A stretch of 64,000 bases of DNA from Symsagittifera roscoffensis (GCF_963678635.1 NC_087071.1:46239095-46303094); one strand, 5' to 3'; counted from the stretch's first letter, positions 11,884 through 23,250 are shown. Made by a program: numbers and translations. The notes: a model not told the origin generated them from the sequence alone.

Positions 11884-11896
11884 CGAGGAGGGGGAA
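11884..11896 (+). other. Element A polypurine tract (unit 2)
   Basis: CGAGGAGGGGGAA abuts the LTR start TGTCATCC, the position of the plus-strand primer. The same tract occurs at 14131-14143 in unit 3. Confidence 0.75.
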
Positions 11897-12169
11897 TGTC
11901 ATCCGGCATAGATAGTTAAAATTCCATACGAAACTTATTATCTATTTATATACCATTTATGTTTTGATAATATATAACATCAATGAGTACTGGTCGATTG
12001 ACTTTCATACAAGGACGAGAACGGCGTCTGAAGAAAACTACGGTTCAGAGAACATTTAACTGTTACGTACACAAGTTGTTTCAACTTCTTCTCTCGCAAG
12101 CTTGATATTATCTATCCATACGGATTTAATAACCAACAGTTCAAACCTCGCGGACTTTACGGTATGAGA
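11897..12169 (+). repeat. Element A LTR copy (unit 2)
   Basis: 273 bp, TGTCATCC...ATGAGA (last motif mutated from ATGACA), followed by GCCAC at 12170-12174. Homologous over its full length to the 5' LTR. Confidence 0.88.
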
Positions 12170-13112
12170 GCCACCGCCACGGCCGATGAGAGAGCATGAT
12201 TACAAGGGCGAAACGTGCGATGGGCGAAGTTTGCGATGGGCAAAATGTGTGTAGACCCAGTAAGAGAGCGTTTTTGAGGAGCAGGCGAAGTCTCGAAATC
12301 TAGTCAATGTCCAAATTTCGATCTTTCTCTGACTTGGTTGCTTGATCTGTCTGTCATAAATCTAATTTAACCCATAAATCTAATTGTAGAATCACTAAGT
12401 TGCTTATTTTTTCTGCGGAGAAAAGGGAAGGACTGCGTTTTATTGGGCGGCACAAGTGAGCATAATCCCGAAGCCGTTTTGATTCTGGTCAATGCCAAAG
12501 GCCGACTAAGACGCGCAAAACGCAGATGTTTGTGTTATTAACCTGTGATTTTTTTTGGCCAAAAACGCGCGGAAATTGAAGGGCTTTTAGATGCTAGAAC
12601 AAACGCTCAATTAACAACTAAACATTCCAAACATTCCATCAACGGTCAATTGCTACCCAAAACCAGAATTCAGTCTAACTCAAAGTCTGCTGAAAATCAG
12701 TCAACTTTTCATTCTGCTCAAAATCAGTCAACACACTCGCATTCAAAAATTTTTCAATTCAACGAATGATCGATCAACGCAATTAAATTTCACACAATGA
12801 GCAGCAAAGATACGAAAAAATTCGACGGCGGCTTCATTCCGAGTAATCTAAAAATCACGAAACCACGCAGTCGTACAGTTTCGTGGATTGGAAAAACACA
12901 TCAGACCGAGAAGAAAGCCTTTCCGACCCCAGGTGGCACAGGCGACCACCAACCAAATACGAGCAGATGAAGAAAACTATATCATCACCACAATACTACG
13001 CAACCGCACAAGTAACCGACGCAAGAGATTTGATCACAGGATCGAATTATACAAAATTTCCAAAGATCATCTTTAAAAACAGCACAACATCAACATCTAC
13101 CGTAACAAAAGG

Positions 13113-14069
13113 ATGCAGTTCACAAACAACTATGCCACAAACAGCTCGATCAAACATAGCCACACAAACAGTGATACAAACCGAATTGGAAAAAGAGAAA
13201 TCGTCTACATCAACACAAACAAGTATCAACATCAAAAACGACCACCCGATATGGAACAGGAGATATGTGTCAGCCGCGTGGATCCCAATGTTAGTTTACA
13301 AGAGGAAACATCACCTAACCTGGAACCCCCGATGATGTCAACCTCGTTTCCACTAAAGGCCAGCCACACAGAAATTATGGACACCATAGTGGCCACAGTT
13401 GAGAAAGCCACCAAAACCGAGGAGGACACGCCTTTATTTCGTCGTAAACTGCAAAAATTACTGGGAATTCCATTCATCGCCGCAGCCACCAAGAAAGACA
13501 GAAACTTGCGCCCACTGATAAATTTTGCAAAAAAGCGGGACTGGGATGTCATCAAAGCTTGCTACGGTCAGTACTGGTTCAGCATCCGAAATCGACTTCA
13601 TGTCCGAGACGACTGCCTCCTCGACTACGAAAGAATCGTAATTCCTTCACAGCTCCGACAGACAGTCCTTGATAGTCTCGACCTAACACAGCCGGAATCG
13701 GCAGCCATGTTGGATTTGAGTGAACATGTCTGGTTCCAGGTCTCACATGATACGCCAAGCCTAAAATCTCTAATTCAGGAAATGGGATTTTCTGAAAAAA
13801 CTCCGGAATACAAAACCTGCGTGCAATTTATACAAGCAATTAGCCCAAAACACAGAACAAGCATTATAAATGATGTAATTGATTTAACTTCACCAGCGGA
13901 GGCAGATGACGAAAAGATGGAAAATGACGACATATTTTGCTTTAACGCGAAAGATATAGAAGAACCAAAACACGTACAAGTAGACGAACAACAAAACAAT
14001 GAAGAAGAACACGGAGCAGTAGATGACAACACTGACAACAACACCGGAAAACAAAGAGGGGACAAATGA
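13113..14069 (+). CDS. Unit 3 fused pol remnant, 318 aa, lacks the integrase core
   Basis: Open frame joining the integrase N-terminal region to the family-specific pol tail. It reads PLFRRKLQKLLGIPFIAAA, then RLHVRDDCLLDYERIVIPS, then SAAMLDLSEHVWFQVSHDTP at the junction. The acidic tail DDEKMENDDIFCF and a long E/D/N/Q-rich end follow, with TGA at 14067-14069. The first ATG is in a frame offset from the ancestral one, so residues 1-45 are probably not native. No catalytic D,D,E residues and no CxxC pair remain. It could be a fossil or a transposition-interfering product; nothing here shows expression. Confidence 0.5.
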   Translation: MQFTNNYATNSSIKHSHTNSDTNRIGKREIVYINTNKYQHQKRPPDMEQEICVSRVDPNVSLQEETSPNLEPPMMSTSFPLKASHTEIMDTIVATVEKATKTEEDTPLFRRKLQKLLGIPFIAAATKKDRNLRPLINFAKKRDWDVIKACYGQYWFSIRNRLHVRDDCLLDYERIVIPSQLRQTVLDSLDLTQPESAAMLDLSEHVWFQVSHDTPSLKSLIQEMGFSEKTPEYKTCVQFIQAISPKHRTSIINDVIDLTSPAEADDEKMENDDIFCFNAKDIEEPKHVQVDEQQNNEEEHGAVDDNTDNNTGKQRGDK

Positions 14070-14143
14070 CTAACCACCCAAACAGTCCTACGGGGACTTA
14101 AAAACTCAAACAAAACTTTACCATTTTTCCCGAGGAGGGGGAA

Positions 14144-14416
14144 TGTCATCCGGCTTGGATAGTTAATTTTCCATACGAAACTTTTTATCTATTTATATAC
14201 CATTTATGTTTTGATATTATATAACATCAATGTGTACTGGTCGGTTGACCTTGATACAAGGACGAGAACGGCGTCTGAAGAGAACTACGGTTCAGAGAAT
14301 ACTTAACTGTTACGTACACAAAATGTTTTAACTTCTTCTCTCGCAAGCTTGATACTATCTATCCATACGGATTTAATATTCAACAGTTCATACCTCGAGG
14401 ACTTGACGGTATGACA
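14144..14416 (+). repeat. Element A LTR copy (unit 3)
   Basis: 273 bp, TGTCATCC...ATGACA, preceded by the purine tract CGAGGAGGGGGAA and followed by GCCAC. The ends are intact. This is the last LTR of element A. Confidence 0.9.
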
Positions 14417-14811
14417 GCCACCGCCACGGCCGATGAGAAAGTATTCGAGTGCTTGATTACATGGGCGAAATTTGCAATGGGCGAAGTTTGCGATGGGCAA
14501 AATGTGTGTAGACCCAGTAAGAGAGCGTTTTTGAGGAGCAGGCGAAGTCTCGAAATCTAGTCAATGTCCAAATTTCGATCTTTCTCTGACTTGGTTGCAT
14601 GATCTGTCTGTCATAAATCTAATTTAACCCAATCTTGTAGAATCACTAAGTTGTTTATATTTTTGGCGGAGAAAAGGGAGGACTGCGTTTTATTGGGCGG
14701 CACAAGTGAGCATAAGCCCGAAGCCGTTTTGATTCTGGTCAATGCCAAAGGCCGACCAAGACGCGCAAAACGCAGATGTTTGTGTGATTAACCTGTAATT
14801 TTTTTTCGGCC

Positions 14812-16575
14812 AAAAACGCGCGGAAATTGAAGGGCTTTTAGATGCTAGAACAAACGCTCAATTAACAACTAAACATTCCAAACATTCCATCAACGGTCAA
14901 TTGCTACCCAAAAACAGAATTAAGTCTAACTCAAAGTCTGCTGAAAATCAGTCAACTTTTCATTCTGCTCAAAATCAGTCAACACACTCGCATTCAAAAA
15001 TTTTTCAATTCAACGAATGATCGATCAACGCAATTAAATTTCACACAATGCGCAGCAAAGATACGAAAAACTTCGCCGGCGGCTTCATTCCGAGTAATCT
15101 AAAAATCACGAAACCACGCAGTCGTACAGTTTCGTGGATTGGAAAAACACATCAGACCGAGAAGAAAGCCTTTCCGACCCCAGGTGGCACAGGCGACCAC
15201 CAACCAAATACGAGCAGATGAAGAAAACTATATCATCACCACAATACTACGCAACCGCACAAGTAACCGACGCAAGAGATTTGATCACAGGATCGAATTA
15301 TACAAAATTTCCAAAGATCATCTTTAAAAACAGCACAACATCAACATCTACCGTAACAAAAGGATGCAGTTCACAAACAACTATGCCACAAACAGCTCGA
15401 TCAAACATAGCCACACAAACAGTGATACAAACCGAATTGGAAAAAGAGAAATCGTCTACATCAACACAAACAAGTATCAACATCAAAAACGACCACCCGA
15501 TATGGAACAGGAGATATGTGTCAGCCGCGTGGATCCCAATGTTAGTTTACAAGAGGAAACATCACCTAACCTGGAACCCCCGATGATGTCAACCTCGTTT
15601 CCACTAAAGGCCAGCCACACAGAAATTATGGACACCATAGTGGCCACAGTTGAGAAAGCCACCAAAACCGAGGAGGACACGCCTTTATTTCGTCGTAAAC
15701 TGCAAAAATTACTGGGAATTCCATTCATCGCCGCAGCCACCAAGAAAGACAGAAACTTGCGCCCACTGATAAATTTTGCAAAAAAGCGGGACTGGGATGT
15801 CATCAAAGCTTGCTACGGTCAGTACTGGTTCAGCATCCGAAATCGACTTCATGTCCGAGACGACTGCCTCCTCGACTACGAAAGAATCGTAATTCCTTCA
15901 CAGCTCCGACAGACAGTCCTTGATAGTCTCGACCTAACACAGCCGGAATCGGCAGCCATGTTGGATTTGAGTGAACATGTCTGGTTCCAGGTCTCACATG
16001 ATACGCCAAGCCTAAAATCTCTAATTCAGGAAATGGGATTTTCTGAAAAAACTCCGGAATACAAAACCTGCGTGCAATTTATACAAGCAATTAGCCCAAA
16101 ACACAGAACAAGCATTATAAATGATGTAATTGATTTAACTTCACCAGCGGAGGCAGATGACGAAAAGATGGAAAATGACGACATATTTTGCTTTAATATT
16201 TTGCCACGGCCGATGAGAGAGTATTCGAGTGCTTGATTACATGGGCGAAATTTGCAATGGGCGAAGTTTGCGATGGGCAAAATGTGTGTAGACCCAGTAA
16301 AAGAGCGTTTTTGAGGAGCAGGCGAAGTCTCGAAATCTAGTCAATGTCCAAACTTTTATCTTTCTCTGACTTGGTTGCTTGATCTGTCTGTCATAAATCT
16401 AATTTAACCCAACCTTGTAGAATCACTAATTTGTTTTTTTTCTGCGGACAAAAGGGAAGGACTGCGTTTTATTGCGCGGCACTAATCTCCAAGCCGTTTT
16501 GATTCTGGTCAATGCCAAAGGCCGACCAAAACGCAGATGTTTGTGTGATTAACCTGTGATTTTTTTTCGGCCAAC
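14812..16575 (+). repeat. Element A tandem unit 4 (1.76 kb)
   Basis: Same architecture and deletion junctions as unit 1, but its pol part is nearly identical to unit 3. From about 16203 it is flank DNA, ending at CGGCCAA near 16575. There it leaves the array into unrelated sequence, which marks the downstream limit of the amplification. Confidence 0.82.
15364..16236 (+). CDS. Unit 4 fused pol remnant, 290 aa
   Basis: Residues 1-275 are the same as the 318-aa product of unit 3. The frame then runs across a second deletion junction (CFNILPRPMREYSSA) into flank DNA and stops at 16234-16236. The integrase core is absent. Probably non-functional; the open frame may just reflect recent duplication. 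Confidence 0.4.
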   Translation: MQFTNNYATNSSIKHSHTNSDTNRIGKREIVYINTNKYQHQKRPPDMEQEICVSRVDPNVSLQEETSPNLEPPMMSTSFPLKASHTEIMDTIVATVEKATKTEEDTPLFRRKLQKLLGIPFIAAATKKDRNLRPLINFAKKRDWDVIKACYGQYWFSIRNRLHVRDDCLLDYERIVIPSQLRQTVLDSLDLTQPESAAMLDLSEHVWFQVSHDTPSLKSLIQEMGFSEKTPEYKTCVQFIQAISPKHRTSIINDVIDLTSPAEADDEKMENDDIFCFNILPRPMREYSSA

Positions 16576-17290
16576 TGTCATTGTTGTCAAAAAGACTTCT
16601 AAATTAGTCCGTATTGTAAGGAAATTCAACTGATTAAAGTGATTGCCCAGCTCTTCTTTTCGATTGATTTGAGACGAGCGTAACATTCCCTGAGAATTAA
16701 ATGCACTATTTTCTGGACAAGTAATTTAGTCTGAACCTCATGCAATGAGCACTGATGATGTGCTTCTCTGAACACTGTCTTTTCGACTGAGAGGCAGAAA
16801 ACGTATTTTGTTCACGATACCGCTAGATGCCCATTTCTTGTTTACTTAATTGTAGTTCACTCTTAACTCATGTTCCTTTTGTTCACGTTACGTGTTTTGT
16901 GTTGTTTATATGAGTACACTCCTTTGATGCACGCAGTGCGAAAGGGATGTTTGAACCCGGGTTACATATAACCAGTGAAAACCTTCCAGGGTCGAGCTCC
17001 GCGACTTATGTTGCGACCGAACTGAGTCGCCGAAATACCCTAGTCGCAAAATGATTCACGAAAGTCGCAATATGCGTCGCGCATTATAAAAAAATTTCGA
17101 GCAGTTGAAGCAATGGAGTTTTTGTCGGATGTTTTTTTGCTTGCAGAAGCATAACTCAGAAGCATTATACAGACATGTATAATTAACATGCATTTAGCTA
17201 GATCATATACAAGACCGCAATAAGAAGGCCTACACATGGTCACTAAGTAAATTATAACAATTTTTGGGACAACAACAAAATCGTTACCAG
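16576..17290. other. No gene seen (downstream flank of element A array)
   Basis: AT-rich sequence with no recognised coding region, tRNA or repeat. A short stretch near 17020-17090 repeats GTCGC/GCGAC words. It separates the element A array from the satellite block. Confidence 0.5.
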
Positions 17291-18550
17291 AAAAATTGAA
17301 AGCTAAACCATTCAAGCCAAACATTCAGCAAACAAAAAATATAACAGTCGTCAATTCATCAAAAATTAACAATAACAAACACAATTTTCACTGGAAGGTC
17401 AGAGAAAGGTTTTGTATTTTTTCGGCAATCAAAACCAACACTCCGATTCTTAATCAACTTGCTCCGGGAGAATTTTGATCAAACAGTTTTTTTTCTTCTA
17501 ATATATGATCTAAATTAAAAGTAAACGGTGAATGTGACGATTTCTAGCTTTTTTGTACCATATGTGCAAACCGACTGTTTCCACAAAAACATTAAGATAA
17601 TCGTTAGAAAAACATTTAAACGGCAGCAGAACACTCCTCGTATGTGAAATAGAGGATACAAGATTAAAATTTAAAGTTAGTAAGCCCAAAACGAAAGTAG
17701 AAACGAAACTTCCCACTCCGAAAATTGACAAAGAAAACAAAAAAACTATTTTGACACGAAACCTGACAAAAAAAAACAAAAAAAAACAAAAAAAAAAACA
17801 AAAATAAATTATTTTCACTGAGAGGTCAGACAAGAACTCTTTACAATTGCGAGCAACCAAAAACGACACTCTGACTCATTATCAGCTTGGTCGGGAGAAT
17901 TTTTGCCGAAACCGTTTTTTCTACAAGATTTTATCCAAAACAAAAATGGTAAATATGACGTTCTCCAGTTTTTTTAAAAGTAAACACGAATCAACGGTAC
18001 TCAAAAAAAACTTGAATAAATCGGTACAAAAAATGTTGAACAATTGCAGAACACTCTCCCTCTGTGAAACAAATGATAATTGATTCAGATAGTTGGATCA
18101 AAATTTGTATACAACAAATTTTTACATAGCGATATCCGACAAAAAAAATAAAACAAGATGCTTTTTCACTGAGAAGCTAGAAAAAGTTTTTATACAGTTT
18201 CGAGCAATCAAAACCAACACTCCGACTTTGAATCATCTTGATTGGTGAGATTTTTGGCCTGAAATGGTTTATCTCAAAGACATGATCCAATTTTGTTGGT
18301 ACCATATGCACGATTCGACTGTTTCACAGAAATAATAAAATAAAATTTAAGAAATTAGTTGAACGAGCGCAAGTATAACGTTTGTTAAAGAGAGGGCAAT
18401 AGACTGAAATTGCAAGTTAATAAGCCCAAAACGAAAGTATTATTGAAACTTTTACTTTCCAAAACAACACAAAAAATACGATGCGTTTTCACTGACAGGT
18501 CAAACAAGAATTCCGTACAGTTGCGAGCAATCAAAACCAATTCAGACTGT
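17290..18550. repeat. Diverged tandem satellite, left part
   Basis: Monomers recognised by TTTTCACTGAGAGGTCAG-like starts at about 17384, 17812, 18165 and 18486, then GCGAGCAATCAAAACCAACA, CTTGCTCCGGGAGAATTTT and a poly-A/T tract. Spacing is 428, 353 and 321 bp. Monomers ending in AAGCCCAAAACGAAAGT alternate with monomers ending in a CCGACAAAA type, giving a dimeric higher-order period near 700 bp. Element B interrupts the array at 18551; it resumes at 24729. Confidence 0.75.
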
Positions 18551-18756
18551 TGTCATAGTATCTAAATTTAGTTCATGTTTCAATTCTAGTTGTGTTATCT
18601 ATTTCAATTATCTGTCTGGCGCTAACCGGTATTTAACCTTCGGAGTTTGTCTGTCACCTTCGGATGACAGCTATTTTATTGTCTCCGACTAACTTTATGA
18701 ACTACGGTTACTTACTAAACAGGAATTAATTGACACCTCGAAACCGTCTTTTCACA
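18551..18756 (+). repeat. Element B 5' LTR
   Basis: 206 bp, TGTCATAG...TTCACA. It contains two copies of CACCTTCGGA/AACCTTCGGA-like words. The final A is also the A of the gag ATG. Confidence 0.93.
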
Positions 18757-19715
18757 TGGCGCAGCCAACAGGCCAAAGTGGGGGGAAGAACCCACTGGGA
18801 ATTACATCGTTTTGGCCCTCGACGCTTGCAGAGCCACCAATGCTATGGGAGTTTTGGTTCAATCGTTTTATATGGGGGATGGTGGCCAAACATAGTATAA
18901 ATCCACGGAACTTCTATTATGCCAGTACGTTAACAGCAGCGCAACTTGCAGATTTACCAGAGGAGGTAGACGGGAAAAATCGCCTGGCGTTGGAGCAAAT
19001 GCTTATCTCGAACTTGTATTTGTGTCTGGGGGAGAAAGGACAGGATGAGCTACATAAAAGAAAACCACACCTGGATTTAGCTGCAACAAGGTATTCTCGA
19101 GTTTTGGATACTATCGAAACCGAATTTCGGAAGGAACGAAACGAAACTTACGAGACATTCCAACTATTGGCACGAAAACAACAAATAGGAGAATCGCTGG
19201 AACAATTCCACTCAGTGTTGAGTGGGTTAGCCGCTCGATGTAATTTTGGAGCATTGGAGACCAGGATTTTGCGGGATGCGTTCATCGTAAATATGAACAA
19301 TAGGGAGGCCCAAAATGAGCTATGTCGCTCGACGAAGACACGAGAGGAGGTGTATCGTATTGCACTGTCATATGAACGTGGATACAAATATGCTAAGTCA
19401 TACGGATCGATAACCGGGGGAGGAACTAGTGGAAATGCCGGCGGAGCTGGCGCGTTCCAAATCAAAACGGAACCAGTGGGGGCCATCCGAGGAGGTTACA
19501 GAAACAACAGACAGCGGGGCCGCGGATTGTTTAGGGGGAGAGCAGACATGAGGGTGGTTCCAGAAGATGCTATAATTGTGACCAACCCAATTTTATTCCG
19601 GAACACATCACAACGTGTCCAGCGAAAAACGCTACGTGTAATTTCTGCAGGAAGACCGGACATTACGAGAGAACTTGTAGGGGAAAGCAAAATAATCGGG
19701 GAAGACCGGCAGTGA
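18756..19715 (+). pseudogene. Element B Gag (frameshifted before the zinc knuckles)
   Basis: Starts MAQPTGQSGGKNPL. Residues to about 260 are normal Gag: EEVDGKNR, LEQFHSVLSGLAARCNF and EEVYRIALSYERG, all shared with element 0. Near 19540 a one-base shift moves the zinc knuckles (CYNCDQPN...HITTC and CNFCRKTGHYERTC, 19560-19680) into the frame of the downstream pol. Gag and pol would then form one continuous frame in an intact copy. The shifted frame stops at 19715. Confidence 0.85.
18757..18770 (+). other. Element B primer-binding site
   Basis: TGGCGCAGCCAACA begins directly after the LTR. The TGGCGCAG core is the same as in elements A and 0, suggesting a shared tRNA primer, probably serine (inference from the CTGCGCCA complement). 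Confidence 0.7.
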
Positions 19716-20800
19716 GACTGATCCAAAATCAGGAGGATATGGAAACTACGGAAGTAGACGACGCTGAGGATACATATTCCCAGCACGAGAATTCCGTCGG
19801 CTGGGTTAATACACCGGTCAAGAAACAACGATCGTGGGATTCGGATAGCTCAGGGGATTACGTTGTCATGGCTATCAGATCTCGGAAAGAGACAGATCTA
19901 AAAGTGGCCGGCTCCCGACTACCAATTAAGGTAAACGGAAAGCAAACAAACGTGTGGATAGACAGTGGATCACCGATTTCGATATTCATCATTGGGGAAT
20001 TGAAACGGACGTTGGGCACTGCAGGCGTCAAGGTGAAGACACCGGCACCGGAGGACGAGGAGTTCAGGGATTACGGAAACAACCCATTACGACTACTAGG
20101 AACGATGGACGTACTGTTAGAAACGAACGGATGGGTGACCAACGCAAACATTAGAGTGATTGGAGGAAGCAGACCACCAATTATTGGAAGAGAACTAATG
20201 CCAAATCTTGGATTGCAGATAGTGCAGAAGGCACCGGAGGAAAATGTGATGTCGGTACAGAACGATCAACTCGCGGCCGAAGCAACGGAGGTGGAAACCT
20301 CACTAGACAACTGGCAGATCTATTTCAGTAAGCAATTTGAAAATCTTTTTAACAGGGTCGGGAAAATTAAGAATTATAGGGTACACGCGGATTTTTTTGA
20401 AACGTTGACACCAATTCAAGAAAAAGGACGTAGAGTGCCAATCACATTGCAAGAAAAGGTGGATAAGGAAATTGACAAACTGTTACAACAAGGACACATT
20501 GAAAAGCTAAACGAATGTTCGGATAATTATTTTGTTTCCCCGATTGTAATTACAGTGAAAAAGGACGGATCAGTAAAATTAGCGCTAGAATCACGGGAGT
20601 TGAACAAGCAAGTCCACAAGAACAAATACCAAATGCCGAATATTGAAGAGCTTATGGATACGGTAGGACAAACGATAAGCGAACGGAAACCAGGGGAGGT
20701 ATATTTTTCTACCATGGATCTTACGTACGCGTACGGTCAATTACAACTTAACTTAGTCCAGAAACTAGCATCCAATGCAATTTTTCGCTGGTGGGAGGAA
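19712..20800 (+). pseudogene. Element B pol: protease and RT N-terminal half
   Basis: Protease: DYVVMAI precedes VWIDSGSPISIF (DSG, about 19951-19986), with IIGRELMPNLGLQ near 20181. RT: GRRVPITLQEKVDKEIDKLL, SPIVITVKKDGSVKLALESR and FSTMDLTYAYGQLQL (first catalytic Asp of the palm near 20717). Around 20770 the frame shifts, so the downstream RT half lies in another frame. RT copies element RNA into cDNA inside the particle. Confidence 0.86.
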
Positions 20801-22547
20801 AATCAACGGGCACGTAACGTTTTCGTACGGGGTTCTACGGCCTTACAACCATGTTGGCGGATTTCAACGAGTAATGGATACGATTCTTTCGGAATTTCCG
20901 CAGGCACATGCATTTATTGATGACATTTTGGTGGTCACGAAAGGCACGGAAATTGAGCATATCTCAACAGTTGAGAAAATTTTGCGGAAGCTGGATCGCA
21001 AAAATATGGCACTTAAGCTCATTAAATGCCAATTCGCGCGTAAAGAATGTGAATGGTTGGGGCACAAAATAACTCGTACCGGAATAACACCGCTCGTCCG
21101 GAAAACGGAACCAATCGAATCGCTGAAAGCACCAAAAACGGTGTCACAACTTAAATCATTCATGGGCTCCATTCATAGCTTGCACAAATACCTTCCGGCG
21201 CTCGCGGAATCATCAGTGTCATTACGCCCATTATTAAGCCGGAAAAACGATTATATTTGGAGTGATGAATGTCAAATATCATTCGAAAACCTGAAAAAGC
21301 AAGTGGCGAATATAGTAGAACTCCGGCATTTTCTTGTACACCGGGACACAAGAATTGTGTGTGACGCCAGTCATAACGGGCTCGGAGCGGTTCTCGAGCA
21401 ACTAAGTTCCGACGGCTGGCGGCCGATATTATTCGCATCCCGGTACTTAAACGCAGCAGAGAAAAATTATTCAACGAATGAATTAGAGATGTTGGCAGTT
21501 GTGTGGGGGGCGGAATATTTCCAAAACTATGTGCTGGGAAGGAAATTTTTAATAGTTACGGATCATAAGGCACTAGTGTCACTGCTAAATGGGAACAGCA
21601 AAAAGAACAAAACAATGTTCAGCAGACTAACAAGATGGTTAGATCGTCTTATACCGTTCGATTTTCAGGTAGAGCATAAACCCGGAGCAAAAATAGGACT
21701 CGCTGATTATCTCTCAAGGCACCCGAGCTTAGATCCTCAACCGATTAGCACCTACGATAGTATGTTTACGGTGGCGAAAATTAGTAGAATTAGATCCGCC
21801 CTCGGATTTAGAAAGAGAATTTTCTCCAAAATGAAACTCGAGTCTCCATCGGTTACTAATAATAGACGCGTTTGTAATATATCGAATAGAAAACGACCGG
21901 TAGAGGGCGAACGATCATGCGACGGAAATTGGACCAATCACAGAGCGACGAACTGCATTTCCGGCAGGTCAATTGAGTTTAGCAAAAATTTAGTTGGGAC
22001 TATTATTGAAGCTAACTTTAGTTATTCAAAATCTTTAAATTCGTCAATAGTCAATCAAAAATCAAGCAATTTAATCATGGAAAGGAAGATCAAGAAATTA
22101 TTGGAACGACACGCTAGCATTAGCAGTAGTGATGAAATAGAGGAGATTGATGTAAATATACAGGCGGTTACAACAGAAGTCCGGAGCACTAAAACAAATA
22201 CCATCATTTCTATTCCGTCGGTTTACCCTGGCGAAAGTTATCCACCGGTCAATCCGGAAAAAAAAGTCATGTCTATTATTCCAAGAAATTGTAAAATAGT
22301 CAGTAAACAAACCGCTCTTCCCGAATTGTTTAATCTTCGATTTATAGAATCGCAACACCAATCTGATCCACAGTTACAAGCCATTATCGAGTTAATTAAA
22401 TGTAAAGATCCTCAGTTACACTCAAAAATTGCAGCGATGAGTAAGTACTTTGCACAGTATACTCAGGATTTCCACGTAAGAGACGGATGCCTGTGGATGG
22501 ACGAGAGTCTAGTGATCCCTAACCTTGCAGACGGCGGTGGTCAATAG
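20775..22547 (+). pseudogene. Element B pol: RT C-terminal half, RNase H and linker
   Basis: Long open frame of 590 codons. RT palm FIDDILVV at 20913-20936 keeps the DD pair, followed by CEWLGHKITRTGITPLVRKT and the thumb. RNase H: RIVCDASHNGLGAV near 21350, STNELEMLAVVWGAEYF, LIVTDHKALVSLL, and KPGAKIGLADYLSRHPS at its end. A linker of about 270 residues follows, including ERKIKKLLERHASISSSDEI. It closes at VIPNLADGGGQ where copy C has two more bases, so the integrase is out of frame. Confidence 0.88.
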
Positions 22548-23250
22548 ACTTCACTATTATCACTACGGAAAATCCAGCATGATCGACGCCGCTAAGGTTA
22601 TCTGGTACCCATACATGTTCCGTAGTCTAGCAACTATCGCCGGGAATTGTCCGGAATGCACATTAGCGGGTAAGAACTTGAAAAACATGTGTTCAAAGGA
22701 TGATATAGGGAAAATACCTGAACCAAAAGAGTCGAATGAATCAATACAATTGGATTTTTGGGGACCCATTAACTACTTGAAGGAGTCTAAAAAGTATGTT
22801 TTGAAGGCGATGGACCGGTTCTCACGATGGCCATCAGCTATGGTCTGTAATTCGAACCGATCGGATAAAATTATAAAATTTTTAAAAGCTTACATAATTG
22901 CCCATGGAGTCCCGCGCCAAATTAGAGTTGAACAGGGAACAAACTTTATGTCTAAGGAAGTTAAAACGCTCTGCCATGAACAAGGAATTGAAATCCTCAC
23001 TTCGCCAGTGAATGATCATAGGGCAACAGGATGTGTCGAGCGCACGATTGGTAGCATCAAGAATTCAGTGCTGACGTATGCGCGGGAGGATAAACCGGAA
23101 CCCTTGGATCGAACGGTTGAAAGAGCCCTCGGAGCCCCAAGATTTGTGAAAAACGCATCCCTCAACATAACACCGTTCGAAGCGCACCACGGCCGGGAAG
23201 CTAATACGGTCCTCAGAAATTTGACTAAAAACCTACGTTACGGAACCTAA
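22525..23250 (+). pseudogene. Element B integrase, second catalytic Asp replaced by Glu
   Basis: Zinc domain: RLHYYHYGKSSM supplies histidines and NCPECTLAGK the cysteine pair. Core: SIQLDFWGPINYLK (first Asp, about 22740-22780), IRVEQGTNFMS at about 22924-22956, and ATGCVERTIGSIK (Glu). The codon at 22930-22932 is GAA (Glu) where copy C has GAC (Asp), so the D,D-35-E triad is altered and strand transfer is probably lost. The frame ends at NLTKNLRYGT near 23250, where copy C reads KKPTLRNLNWENV. Confidence 0.87.

Larger units (their letters stand above)
8863..12560 (+). repeat. Element A tandem unit 2 (3.70 kb), keeps the integrase and an LTR
   Basis: Longest unit, starting at CAAAAACGCGCGGAAATTG, the shared unit start. 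It keeps the pol linker, integrase zinc region, integrase core, C-terminal tail, polypurine tract, LTR (11897-12169), GCCAC and about 390 bp of 3' flank (12170-12560). It is the best proxy for the ancestral 3' half of element A. Confidence 0.82.
3682..14416 (+). mobile_element. Element A: decayed Ty3/gypsy LTR retrotransposon with amplified 3' half
   Basis: The element begins with a 270-bp LTR and a gag ATG at the LTR edge. It then carries gag, protease, reverse transcriptase and RNase H up to about 7098. Beyond that, the pol 3' region, LTR and flank are present as four tandem units (7099-16575). Full integrase occurs only in the second unit; LTRs occur in the second and third. Domain order PR-RT-RH-IN marks it as Ty3/gypsy. 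RT, Gag and integrase resemble elements B and 0, so all belong to one sub-lineage, plausibly mag-like. Stops and frameshifts occur throughout, so the copy is dead. Confidence 0.85.
12561..14811 (+). repeat. Element A tandem unit 3 (2.25 kb), integrase core deleted, LTR kept
   Basis: Starts at the same breakpoint as unit 2. The sequence equivalent to about 10030-11505 of unit 2 is missing and the ends join in frame. It retains the pol tail, polypurine tract, LTR (14144-14416), GCCAC (14417-14421) and about 390 bp of flank. Confidence 0.82.

Noticed and set aside
17765..17808. Poly-A/C microsatellite as a possible poly-A tail of a LINE or SINE.
   Set aside because: It lies inside a satellite monomer at the position where the other monomers also have A-rich sequence; no retroposon body precedes it.
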